A stretch of 34,197 nt of DNA, from NCBI GenBank assembly GCA_040756995.1, contig JBFLYK010000069.1, positions 1-34,197 of the forward strand, written 5' to 3'. Source of the DNA: BP-133 sp040756995. Its GTDB lineage: Bacteria > Actinomycetota > Acidimicrobiia > IMCC26256 > BP-133. How positions within the stretch are numbered: the stretch's first letter is position 1; the number at the start of each line of letters is the position of its first letter. Below, in pieces: positions 15,663 through 22,980 of this stretch. The notes under the pieces are model-generated. The model made no database searches, was not told where the DNA came from, and saw nothing but the letters and a program-made list of their open reading frames with translations. The position numbers were made by a program, and so were the translations under genes.

Positions 15663-15861
15663 CAAGCGACCTCCGGTCGACCGGGGTCGGCGAGGGGCGG
15701 GTTCACGACTGGCTCGCCACCGTCCACGTGACCACATACGGACGGGGGGTCAAAGCCTCCACACACCGACGAACGAGAATTCGGGTTCCGCCAACGACCG
15801 TAGGGGCGGCGCGCCGGCGCGGCAACGGACCGAACCCGGCGTTCTCGGCATGTCGGATCAG

Positions 15862-15880
15862 CCTGCGGTGTGGCCGCAGG
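15862..15880. terminator. Hairpin downstream of crotonase gene
   Basis: CCTGCGG-TGTGG-CCGCAGG, a 7-bp stem with a 5-base loop, 10 bases beyond the stop of the minus-strand crotonase gene. There is no U-tract, so it would be at best a weak or factor-dependent terminator. The rest of 15663-15889 shows nothing recognisable. Confidence 0.4.
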
Positions 15881-15889
15881 CGCTTTGCC

Positions 15890-16660
15890 CTACTCGCCCT
15901 GCCAGTTCGGCTGGCGCTTCTCGGCGAAGGCCGTGGCGCCTTCCAGCGCGTCCTTGGAGCGGAAGACCTCGTTGAAGAACTGCTGCTGCCACTCCCAGAA
16001 CTCGGCGTCGGGCTTGGTGAATCCGCCCACCAGCGCGGCCTTCGAGGCGGCCAGGGCCAGCGGGGCGTTGGCGGCGATGGTGTTGGCCAGGGCCAGCGCC
16101 TCGTCGAGGGCGCCGCCGGCGTCGGTGAGCTTGTCGACGAGCCCGATCCGGTGGCCTTCCTCACCGCTGATCGGCTTGCCGGTCAGGGCCAGCAGGGACG
16201 CCTGGCCGAGGCCCACCCGCCGGGGCAGGCGCAGGAGCGCACCGGCGCCGGCGAAGAGGCCCACGCCGACCTCGGGGATGCCGAGCTTGGCCTCCCGGGA
16301 GGCCACGATGATGTCGCAGGCCAAAGCGATCTCGAGGCCGCCGGCCAGGGCGAACCCCTCGATGGCGGCGATCAGTGGCTTGCGGGCCGACCGCTGGGCG
16401 ATCCCCCCGAAGCCCCGGTCGTCGGCGACGGGGAACTCGCCGGCGGCGAAGCCCTTGAGGTCCATCCCGGCGCTGAACCCTTTGCCGTTCCCGGTGATCA
16501 CCCCGACCGACAGCTCACGGTCGGAGTCGAGCCGGTCGAGCGCCGCAGCCATGGCCTCGGCCGCCGCCTTGTTCATCGAGTTGCGGGCCTCGGGCCGGTT
16601 GATGGTGATGACGAGAACCGGGCCCCGCACCTCGCTCAGGACGGGAGACTCTTCAGCCAT
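15890..16660 (-). CDS. Enoyl-CoA hydratase/isomerase (crotonase)
   Basis: Crotonase-fold acyl-CoA enzyme of 256 aa. Oxyanion-hole segments are GFSAGMDLKGF and LAGGLEIALACD. Both Glu residues used for water addition by classical hydratases are present (E110 in GGLEIAL and E130 in GIPEVGVG), so 2-enoyl-CoA hydratase activity is plausible. The family also contains isomerases and dehalogenases, so the exact reaction is not certain. The C-terminal NWQGE is common in actinobacterial members. It is 103 bases downstream of the MFS gene and may be read from its own promoter. It fits with the acyl-CoA synthetase gene 3 kb upstream as part of lipid or acid catabolism. Confidence 0.93.
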   Translation of the reverse strand: MAEESPVLSEVRGPVLVITINRPEARNSMNKAAAEAMAAALDRLDSDRELSVGVITGNGKGFSAGMDLKGFAAGEFPVADDRGFGGIAQRSARKPLIAAIEGFALAGGLEIALACDIIVASREAKLGIPEVGVGLFAGAGALLRLPRRVGLGQASLLALTGKPISGEEGHRIGLVDKLTDAGGALDEALALANTIAANAPLALAASKAALVGGFTKPDAEFWEWQQQFFNEVFRSKDALEGATAFAEKRQPNWQGE

Positions 16661-16763
16661 GGCGCTCTCCTTTGTCGCGTCGTGCCTTGTCGGTGGTGCG
16701 TGGTGCCTCGTGGTCGTGCGGACGGGCGCCGCCGCGCCCCGGGAGTCAGTCCTTGTACGAAAC

Positions 16764-18020
16764 CTACTGCGTGGTGGCGACGCCGGGCAGTTCGGAGCCG
16801 GGCGGTTCGGCGGCGGCCGGCCGGCCGGTCCCGATCTGGCGGAGCCGGGGGACGCGGCGCCGCAGGACGGCCATGGCGATCCCGGCGGCCACCACCGGCA
16901 AGGTGAGGGCGACGCCGGCGGCCCGGAGGCCGACGGCCGACGCCAGGGCGCCGTCGCCCAGGCTGGCCACCGGGCGGGTGCCGAGGAAGCAGAGGCTCCA
17001 CAGCGCCATGACCCGACCCCGCTGCTCGGGCGCCGCCTCCAGCGCCAATGCGGTGGTGGCGCCGGTGTTGGTGACCATGAAGAAGTAGCCCCCGACCAGC
17101 AGGGCGGCGAAGGCGAACGGCAGTGACGGTGCCAGGGCGAACCCCAGCATCCCCAGGCCCATGAGCAGACAGCCCCGGGCGAGCCGCCGGACGGGGTCCC
17201 GGGCCCGGGAGGCGGCCGTGGCCGCCGCCACTGCCGAGCCGAGACCGAACGCCCCGACGAGGAGTCCGGTCATCGTGTCGGCCCGGTCGAAGACCTCGGA
17301 CGAGAACCCGGGCGTGAGCGTGCTCACCGGATCCTGGGTGATGGAGATGGCCGCCACCACCATCAGCAGGGCCAGGAGAACGGTGTCCTGGCGGACCATG
17401 CGGACGCTTTCCCGCCAGCCGACGGCCGGGCCGGCGGCACCCCCCGGGTGCTGCCGGGGTCGCACGGCGAGCAGCCCGACGACCAGTCCCAGGTAGGACA
17501 AGGCGTTGAGGGCGAAGGCGACGCCGATGCCCCACTGGGCCACCACCGCCGCGCCGAGGACGGGACCGACGGCCCGGGCTCCGTTGAACGTCAGCGACGA
17601 CATGGCCATGGCCGACGGCAGATGCTCCCGGTCGACGAGGTCGGGCACCATGGCCTGGATGGCCGGGACGGCGAAGGCGAACGTCAGGCCGAGCAGGAGC
17701 ACCAGCCCGATGACCACGGGCGTCGTGGCCAGCCCCGCCCCCTGAAGGGCGGCCAGCAGCGCCGACACCGCGGTGGCGCACACCTGGGTCACGAGGATCA
17801 GGCGGCGGCGGTCGAACCGGTCGGCGAACGACCCGGCCCACGGCGCCACGGCGAAGACGCCGATGAACTGGGCGAAGTTCACGACACCGACGAGGAACGT
17901 CGAGTCGGTGAGGCGGTAGATGAGGATCGCCTGGGCGATGTTCTGGAACCAGGTGCCGCAGTTGGAGAGCAGGTTGCCGACGAAGTACGGCCAGAAGTTC
18001 CGGAGCCGGAGCGCCTCCAT
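16764..18020 (-). CDS. MFS transporter
   Basis: Major facilitator of 418 aa, with about 12 hydrophobic helices. The start MEALRLRNFWPYFVGNLLSN and the first loop with GSFADRFDRRRLIL (the A-motif, G-x-x-x-D-R-x-x-R-R) are typical of the MFS_3/EntS-like exporter group. Further helices such as PVVIGLVLLLGLTFAFAVPA and LMVVAAISITQDP are evident. The C-terminus ends in a hydrophilic tail. The substrate is unknown; export of a small molecule or siderophore is the common role. It starts 15 bases after the GNAT gene stop and probably forms an operon with it and the STAS gene. Confidence 0.92.
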   Translation of the reverse strand: MEALRLRNFWPYFVGNLLSNCGTWFQNIAQAILIYRLTDSTFLVGVVNFAQFIGVFAVAPWAGSFADRFDRRRLILVTQVCATAVSALLAALQGAGLATTPVVIGLVLLLGLTFAFAVPAIQAMVPDLVDREHLPSAMAMSSLTFNGARAVGPVLGAAVVAQWGIGVAFALNALSYLGLVVGLLAVRPRQHPGGAAGPAVGWRESVRMVRQDTVLLALLMVVAAISITQDPVSTLTPGFSSEVFDRADTMTGLLVGAFGLGSAVAAATAASRARDPVRRLARGCLLMGLGMLGFALAPSLPFAFAALLVGGYFFMVTNTGATTALALEAAPEQRGRVMALWSLCFLGTRPVASLGDGALASAVGLRAAGVALTLPVVAAGIAMAVLRRRVPRLRQIGTGRPAAAEPPGSELPGVATTQ

Positions 18021-18035
18021 CAGCGACGCACTGTC

Positions 18036-18740
18036 TCAGCTGGCGACGGGCACACCGAGGATCCACCAGCCGGTGTCGGGAAAGCCGGCGGCGTCGGCCA
18101 CCCGGGCCGAGGCGGTGTTGGACACGGCGTGCAGGTAGGTGGCGACGGCGCCTTCCTCGGCCACCCGGCGGGCGGCCTGGGCCACCAGCCGGCGGGCCAG
18201 GCCCCGCCCCCGCAGGTGCTCCTCGGTGGCCACCGACAGCTCCTGGCCGTAGGCGTCGTGGATCTTGCGGCCGACGCCCGCGCCGTAACGCCCGTCCTCA
18301 TGGAGGTGGACGAGGACGTCGCCGTTGAACACCGCCAGCCACGGCGGCACCCGCTCGTCGTCGGGCGGTAGCCAGACGGCGTCCGGATCGGGCTCGATGT
18401 CGAAACGCAGCTCGTGGCACCAGCGGAACACGCCGCGGCCGAACTTGGCGTCGGGCCGGCCGACGAGTTCGGGCAGGGCGGCGCCGACGGTGGCGACGTC
18501 GTCACCGGCAGCCCGGACCTTCTCCGCGAGGTCGGGCGGCACCGACAGCACCGTGCCCCCGGGCGTCTCGACACCGGCCACGGGATAGAGCTTGCCGTCC
18601 CAGGCCGGGTTGGTGCGGTGCGGCGAGCCGACGACCGTCAGGCCGCCGGTCGGGGGCCAGGCGCCGAGCCAGCCGGCGAGGTGCCGGCCGAGCCGCTCGG
18701 CCAGTTCCGCCGAGCCCGGATCCTTCGGCGCGGCGCTCAG
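18036..18740 (-). CDS. GNAT-family N-acetyltransferase
   Basis: Acetyltransferase of about 234 aa. The C-terminal half carries the GNAT core: LSVATEEHLRGRGLARRLVA has the acetyl-CoA loop (R-G-x-G-x-A), and SNTASARVADAAGFPDTGWW is the canonical C-terminal motif. The N-terminal ~120 residues (SPHRTNPAWDGKLYPVAGVE, and the FRWCHELRF region) are shared with similar actinobacterial proteins of unknown substrate. No ATG, GTG or TTG exists at the expected place; the best candidate is CTG 18740, overlapping the STAS stop as CTGA. The open frame continues upstream within the STAS gene, where the translation looks non-native. The next ordinary start (GTG within YPVAGVE) would delete conserved sequence. 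Confidence 0.78.
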   Translation of the reverse strand: MSAAPKDPGSAELAERLGRHLAGWLGAWPPTGGLTVVGSPHRTNPAWDGKLYPVAGVETPGGTVLSVPPDLAEKVRAAGDDVATVGAALPELVGRPDAKFGRGVFRWCHELRFDIEPDPDAVWLPPDDERVPPWLAVFNGDVLVHLHEDGRYGAGVGRKIHDAYGQELSVATEEHLRGRGLARRLVAQAARRVAEEGAVATYLHAVSNTASARVADAAGFPDTGWWILGVPVAS

Positions 18741-19093
18741 GGTTGAACGTCGAGGACGCGGTCCAGGCCGGTGATCCCGAACACCTTGCGGGCGTGGGCG
18801 TTCGGGTGGCGGATGACGACCTGCCGTTCCGGCTGCTGGCCCCGGAGCCGGGACTGCGCCCGCACGATCACCCCGAGCCCCATCGAGTCGATGAAGCTGA
18901 GCTCGGAGAAGTCGAACACGAGCTTGCCGGTCAGGCCGGCCAGGGCGGGCTCCATGCGCTCCCACAGGAACGGCGCGGTGAGCACGTCGAGTTCACCCCG
19001 GACCGCCACCACCACGTCACTGCCGTCGACGGTGACGTCGACGCCGAAATCGTCCGGCACGCTCCGCCGGAAACTCGGGGGGATGTCGGACAC
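18737..19093 (-). CDS. STAS-domain anti-sigma factor antagonist
   Basis: Single-domain STAS protein of 118 aa, SpoIIAA/RsbV-like. The segment LSFIDSMGLGVIVRAQ has the conserved phosphorylatable Ser (S70) after Asp, and GELDVLTAP is the usual N-terminal strand-helix. In partner-switching it would bind an anti-sigma kinase when unphosphorylated and release the sigma factor. No RsbW-type kinase or phosphatase gene lies in the window, so its partners are encoded elsewhere. The start is GTG 19093 with GAGGTGA a few bases upstream. Its stop overlaps the GNAT gene, suggesting translational coupling of STAS, GNAT and perhaps MFS. Confidence 0.9.
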   Translation of the reverse strand: MSDIPPSFRRSVPDDFGVDVTVDGSDVVVAVRGELDVLTAPFLWERMEPALAGLTGKLVFDFSELSFIDSMGLGVIVRAQSRLRGQQPERQVVIRHPNAHARKVFGITGLDRVLDVQP

Positions 19094-19183
19094 AGGTCAC
19101 CTCGATGCGCCGTCGATGGGCGGCTGCTGCTCAACCGGTGCCCATTCTTCCCGACCGGCGCAGCCGGAGGGCGAACGGGCCGG

Positions 19184-19630
19184 TCAGCCGGCCGGGTACC
19201 GGCCGTTGCGGTCGAGGCCGCAGAAGATCTGCCGGGCGTGGCACAGCTCGGCCTGGAGCTTGGCGGTGTAGGCGGCGTCGGTGACGTCGGCGGACGCCGG
19301 AGCCTTGGCCCGCACCGTCCTCGCCGCCTGGCGGACGGGTGCCGGCGCGGCCGGCGCGGTGATCGCCGGCGCGGGCGGGGTGATCGTTGGCGCGGCCGGC
19401 GGGGTGATCGCCGGCGCGGCCGCCGCCGGGACGGGCACGGCGGGAGCGTGGACGGTGGGCGCCGGGGCGGGAACCGCCGGCGTCACGGCCCCGACCGGCG
19501 CCGGAGGCGCGACCGGCACGACCGCCGGATGGGCCCGGTTCGCCGGGAGGTGCTCCTCCGACGCGCTGACCGGAGTGGCCAGGAACAGCGGGCTGGCGAC
19601 GACCAACAACGTGGCGACGGTCCGGCGCAC
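19184..19630 (-). CDS. Secreted Pro/Ala-rich protein
   Basis: Predicted exported protein of about 148 aa with no recognised family. From GTG 19630 (GGGAG about 7 bases upstream) it begins with a signal peptide MRRTVATLLVVASPLFLATP and a cleavage site near VSA-SEE. A central linker of about 70 residues is almost only Pro, Ala, Val and Thr, with repeated ITPPAAP/AITAPAAP blocks. The C-terminal ~30 residues form a distinct end (AYTAKLQAELCHARQIFCGL) with two Cys that could form a disulfide. The longer frame to 19684 adds a basic stretch and is less likely. Role unknown; it could span the cell wall. Confidence 0.65.
   Translation of the reverse strand: MRRTVATLLVVASPLFLATPVSASEEHLPANRAHPAVVPVAPPAPVGAVTPAVPAPAPTVHAPAVPVPAAAAPAITPPAAPTITPPAPAITAPAAPAPVRQAARTVRAKAPASADVTDAAYTAKLQAELCHARQIFCGLDRNGRYPAG
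19358..19420. repeat. Imperfect tandem repeats in linker
   Basis: Three GGTGATCG blocks start at 19358, 19379 and 19403 (21- and 24-bp periods), each followed by GCGCGG-type sequence. They encode the TPPAAP-like repeats of the secreted protein and could vary in copy number. Confidence 0.6.
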
Positions 19631-19735
19631 GGCGGTCTCCCTTGTTCGCGGGGGCTTACGACGCAACTTAGTCGAATTTCGCACCAGCGACTAGCGGAAC
19701 TTTGGTCCCTTCCGGGCCCGTCTCTCAGGGAAACG

Positions 19736-21388
19736 TCAGCTCTGCGCAGCGGTCGGCTCGAACCTCGCCCGCAGCACCCGTTTGAGGATCTTCCCGGTCG
19801 GGTTGAGGGGCATGGCGTCGATGACCTCGAGCCGTTCGGGGATCTTGATCCGGGCCAGCCCGTCCGCCAGGAGGAAGGCCTCCACCTCCTCGAGGGTCGG
19901 GGCGGTGGCGCCCGGGGCGAGGACGACGAAGGCGGCCATGCGCTCGCCGAGCCGCTCGTCGGGGTAGCCGACGCAGGCGGCCTCGGCGATGGCCGGGTGC
20001 CGGCAGAGCGCCGCTTCGCTCTCAGCCGGACTGATGTTGTAGCCGCCCCGGACGATGATGTCCTTCTTGCGGCCGGTGATGTGCAGGTATCCGTCGGCGT
20101 CGAGGAAGCCGAGGTCGCCGGTGCGGACCCAGCCGCCGTCGAACCGGTAGAGGGCGTCGAGCTCGGCGCTGCCGAAGTAGCCCATCGGCGACATGGGCCC
20201 CCGGGCGCAGACCTCCCCCACCTCGCCGGCCGGCAGGTCGGCGCCGTCGTCGCCCAGGATGCGGATCTCGGTGGTGGCCGGCGACGGCCGGCCGACGGTG
20301 GCGGCGATCTTCTCCGGCGGGTCGTCCCACCCGGTCAGGGAGACGGCGCCGTCGGAGCAGCCGTAGCCGTTGACGAACCGGGCGCCGAACATCTCGAGCG
20401 TCGCCCGGACCCGGTCCTCGCTCATGGCCGCCCCGAAGCTGCCGACCACCTGCAGCGAGCTGAGGTCGGCGTCGCCCCGGCCGGCGGCCAGCATCATCGC
20501 CAGCATGGTGGGCACGGCCAGCATGTGGGTGATCCGTTCCCGCTCGATCAGCTTGATCACGCCGGCGGGGTCGAAGGCTCCGGTGACCACGAGGGTGACG
20601 CCGAAGCGGGCCAGGCCAGCGAACGTGCCGAGCGACCCGAAGCCGGTGGACAGCGGGGGCAGGAGGAGGAACCGGCTGTCATCGTCGGGCCGGAGGGCGC
20701 CGAGGATGTTGCCGATGCCGCCGCCGATGGCGGCGTGGGAGTACAGCACCATCTTCGGCGCCGCCTCGGTGCCGGAGGTGACGAGGATGCGGGCCGGGTC
20801 GTGGGGTCCGACCGCGATCGCCGGCCGGGGCGGCGGCGGGCCGGCGGCACTGAGGACGGCATCGATGGAGTCGACCCCGTCGAGGGGTTCGGTGGCCTGG
20901 CCGGCGTCGCCGCCGCCGAGCACGGCCACGTGGCGCAGCGCCGGCAGCTCGGGCCGGAGATCGGCCAGCATGGCGGCGTAGTCGAAGTCCCGCAGCCGCC
21001 GGGCGCACAGGCAGGCCACCGCCTGCGACCGGGCCAGCAGCGACCGGACCTCGTTGTGCCGGTACAGCACCGGGTACGGCAGGCAGATCGCCCCCAGCGT
21101 CGCCACGGCCAGGTCGGCGGCGCAGGCCTCGGCCACGTTGGGCAGCTGGATGGCGACGACCTCGCCGCGCCGGATGCCCCAGCGCTGCAGCAGCCCGGCG
21201 ATACGGTCGGCCATCTCGGCCAGCTCGGCGTAGGTCGTCGACTTCTGGTCGTCGATCACCGCCACCTTGTCCGGGTGCCGCTTGACCTGCTCGTCGAACA
21301 GCGTCCGCAGGTCGACGCCGGGGGTGTACCCGGCGTCGACCCACGCCGCCCGCAGCTCGGCCGGGACGAGGTCAGGGCGGTCGGTCAT
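19736..21388 (-). CDS. Acyl-CoA synthetase (ANL superfamily)
   Basis: Adenylate-forming enzyme of 550 aa that activates a carboxylic acid to acyl-AMP and then to the CoA thioester. A3 phosphate-binding loop: ILVTSGTEAAPKMVLYSH (Ala and Met replace the usual Thr/Gly and Gly). A5: NGYGCSDG. A7: VRTGDLGFLDADGYLHITGR. A8: KKDIIVRGGYNISPAE. A10: PLNPTGKILK with catalytic K533. All core residues are present, so it should be active; chain length preference is unknown. The ATG start is preceded by GGAGG within the palindrome GGAGGCCTCC (21392-21401). A 29-bp imperfect palindrome further upstream (21409-21437) is a candidate TetR-type operator. It fits with the nearby crotonase as lipid metabolism. 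Confidence 0.93.
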   Translation of the reverse strand: MTDRPDLVPAELRAAWVDAGYTPGVDLRTLFDEQVKRHPDKVAVIDDQKSTTYAELAEMADRIAGLLQRWGIRRGEVVAIQLPNVAEACAADLAVATLGAICLPYPVLYRHNEVRSLLARSQAVACLCARRLRDFDYAAMLADLRPELPALRHVAVLGGGDAGQATEPLDGVDSIDAVLSAAGPPPPRPAIAVGPHDPARILVTSGTEAAPKMVLYSHAAIGGGIGNILGALRPDDDSRFLLLPPLSTGFGSLGTFAGLARFGVTLVVTGAFDPAGVIKLIERERITHMLAVPTMLAMMLAAGRGDADLSSLQVVGSFGAAMSEDRVRATLEMFGARFVNGYGCSDGAVSLTGWDDPPEKIAATVGRPSPATTEIRILGDDGADLPAGEVGEVCARGPMSPMGYFGSAELDALYRFDGGWVRTGDLGFLDADGYLHITGRKKDIIVRGGYNISPAESEAALCRHPAIAEAACVGYPDERLGERMAAFVVLAPGATAPTLEEVEAFLLADGLARIKIPERLEVIDAMPLNPTGKILKRVLRARFEPTAAQS

Positions 21389-21408
21389 CTCGGAGGCCTC
21401 CCGAATGA

Positions 21409-21437
21409 ATGATCGGTCAGGACTGGTCGACCATCAT
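21409..21437. promoter_or_regulatory. Candidate operator for acyl-CoA synthetase
   Basis: Imperfect dyad ATGATCGGTCA ... TGGTCGACCATCAT in the 76-base gap upstream of the synthetase gene. The ATGAT arms and GGTC/GACC cores are symmetrical. Fatty-acid and CoA-ligand genes of actinobacteria are often controlled by TetR proteins binding such dyads. No TetR gene is in the window. Confidence 0.4.
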
Positions 21438-21464
21438 AGGGTCCGCCTCCCCGACGGGAAAGGC

Positions 21465-22835
21465 CTACCGGCGACCGGCTCCGACCGGTGTCGGGCTCGG
21501 GGTCGATGGCACCGGCTCGTCCGTCTGGGGCTCGAGGCCCCGGCGACGGAGGTCGTCACCCGACAGCAGCGGCCAGCCACGGCGCAGGACGTGCTGGAGC
21601 CAGAAGCCGCAGGCCTGCGAGGTCAGCACGGCGGTGAGAACGAGCGTGGTGAAGAACGGGGCGTTGATGATCCCGGCGTCGAACGCCACCGACGCCATCA
21701 CGATCCCCGGACCGCCCCGGGCGTTCTGGGTGATGGCCAGGTTGACCGTGTCGAGCCAGTTCATGCCGGCCAGCCGGGAACCGAGCCCCACGCAGAGGAA
21801 CACCACGACGGAGGTGCCGAGCATGAACGCCGCCAGCATGACGGGGTCGAAGGTCTTCGACAGGTCGAGCCGGTAGCCGATGAGGGCGAAGTAGATCGGC
21901 ACGAAGAAGTAGGCCGCGACCTCGCTGATCGACTGCATCGGTACCCGGAACCGGGCGTGCTCGGTGCTCTTCATCCCGCCCATGACGCCGTAGCCGGCCA
22001 GGAGGGCGGCGAAGGCCAGGGTGACGTCGAGCGCCGCGGCCAGGGCGACGTAGCCGAGGAAGACGCTGAGCATCCAGGCCACGGGCGAGTGTTCCGCCAT
22101 CACGTTCCAGCGGGCCCGGGAGAGCTTGCGGAGCACGGCGGGCATGACGAAGAGGGCGACGAGGACGTAGGCGGTGTTGACGGCGATGTGCTCGCCGATC
22201 GTGCCGGCCAGCTGGTCGCCGGTCGACGCCAACTTGGAGGTGGCGATGGCCGAGGCGATGGACAGGACGCCCCACAACCCGATGTCCTCCAGGACGGCGG
22301 AGCCCAGCTGCAGGCTGGCGAAGCGGGTGTGGAGGATGCCGAGGTCGGCGAAGATCTTGGTGATCACCGGGATCGACGTCACCGCCGCGGCGGTGGCGAA
22401 GACGAGGACGACGGCCGTCTCGCTGCCGGCCGTCCCCATGAACTCGGCCAGCGGCAGCATGGGCGCCACCAGCAGGGCCAGCAGGAACGGCAGCGGTGTC
22501 CCGAGCCCGAGGATGAAGGCGGTGGCCTTGCGGTTCTCCTTGCCGAGGAGGTGCTTGGCCGCGGCGCCGGCCACGAACATCAGCATCAGCATCCCGAAGT
22601 TGTAGAAGAAGCTCAGGACCACGGCCTTGGGGCTCGTCTTGTCGGCGCCGAAGACGTCGGCCGAGAAGCCGGGAGCGACCTGCCGCAGCACGGTCGGGCC
22701 GAGCAGGATGCCGGCCAGGATCTCGCCGACCACCTTGGGCTGGCGCAGCCGGGTGAAGAGGTGCCCGAGCAGGTTGGCGGACAGCATCAGCAGGAGAAGG
22801 GCGAGGATGACCGAGCCCAGCTCGTGGTTCGTCAT
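21465..22835 (-). CDS. Kef-like cation:proton antiporter (CPA2)
   Basis: Membrane antiporter of 456 aa with about 12 helices. The N-terminus LGHLFTRLRQPKVVGEILAG followed by ILLGPTVL is characteristic of the CPA2 Na+/H+ exchanger domain. The ion-binding region is represented by AVTSIPVITKIFADLGIL and SAVLEDIGLWG (Glu-Asp pair). It has no C-terminal TrkA-N domain, and the tail is short and Pro-rich. The ion (K+ or Na+) is undetermined. ATG 22835 has GGGGAG 6 bases upstream; the frame extends further upstream but into DNA that is antisense to pyruvate kinase. The promoter region is shared with the divergent pyruvate kinase gene and contains six GGTGAAC boxes. Confidence 0.9.
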   Translation of the reverse strand: MTNHELGSVILALLLLMLSANLLGHLFTRLRQPKVVGEILAGILLGPTVLRQVAPGFSADVFGADKTSPKAVVLSFFYNFGMLMLMFVAGAAAKHLLGKENRKATAFILGLGTPLPFLLALLVAPMLPLAEFMGTAGSETAVVLVFATAAAVTSIPVITKIFADLGILHTRFASLQLGSAVLEDIGLWGVLSIASAIATSKLASTGDQLAGTIGEHIAVNTAYVLVALFVMPAVLRKLSRARWNVMAEHSPVAWMLSVFLGYVALAAALDVTLAFAALLAGYGVMGGMKSTEHARFRVPMQSISEVAAYFFVPIYFALIGYRLDLSKTFDPVMLAAFMLGTSVVVFLCVGLGSRLAGMNWLDTVNLAITQNARGGPGIVMASVAFDAGIINAPFFTTLVLTAVLTSQACGFWLQHVLRRGWPLLSGDDLRRRGLEPQTDEPVPSTPSPTPVGAGRR

Positions 22836-22856
22836 GGTGGCTCCCCAGCGGAGTTT

Positions 22857-22980
22857 GGTGAACGGAAGGTGAACACCGAAGGTGAACACTCGGTGAACGA
22901 CAGATTCGACCCGCGGTGGCCGATTCCTTCTGTTCACCTTCGGGGAGGGACGGGCGGCGCCCGCGCCGAATCCGTTCACC
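22857..22980. promoter_or_regulatory. GGTGAAC heptamer array in divergent promoter
   Basis: GGTGAAC occurs at 22857, 22868, 22881 and 22892 (steps of 11, 13 and 11 bp) and in inverted orientation (GTTCACC) at 22932 and 22974, the last one abutting the pyruvate kinase ATG. The third box extends to CCGAAGGTGAAC, matched by inverted GTTCACCTTCGG. The spacing near one helical turn suggests cooperative binding of a regulator on one DNA face, controlling both the antiporter and pyruvate kinase. Confidence 0.7.

Noticed and set aside
18743..21412. 889-codon plus-strand frame opposite STAS and acyl-CoA synthetase genes
   Set aside because: Low-complexity Arg/Gly/Asp-rich translation, with clear family proteins on the other strand.
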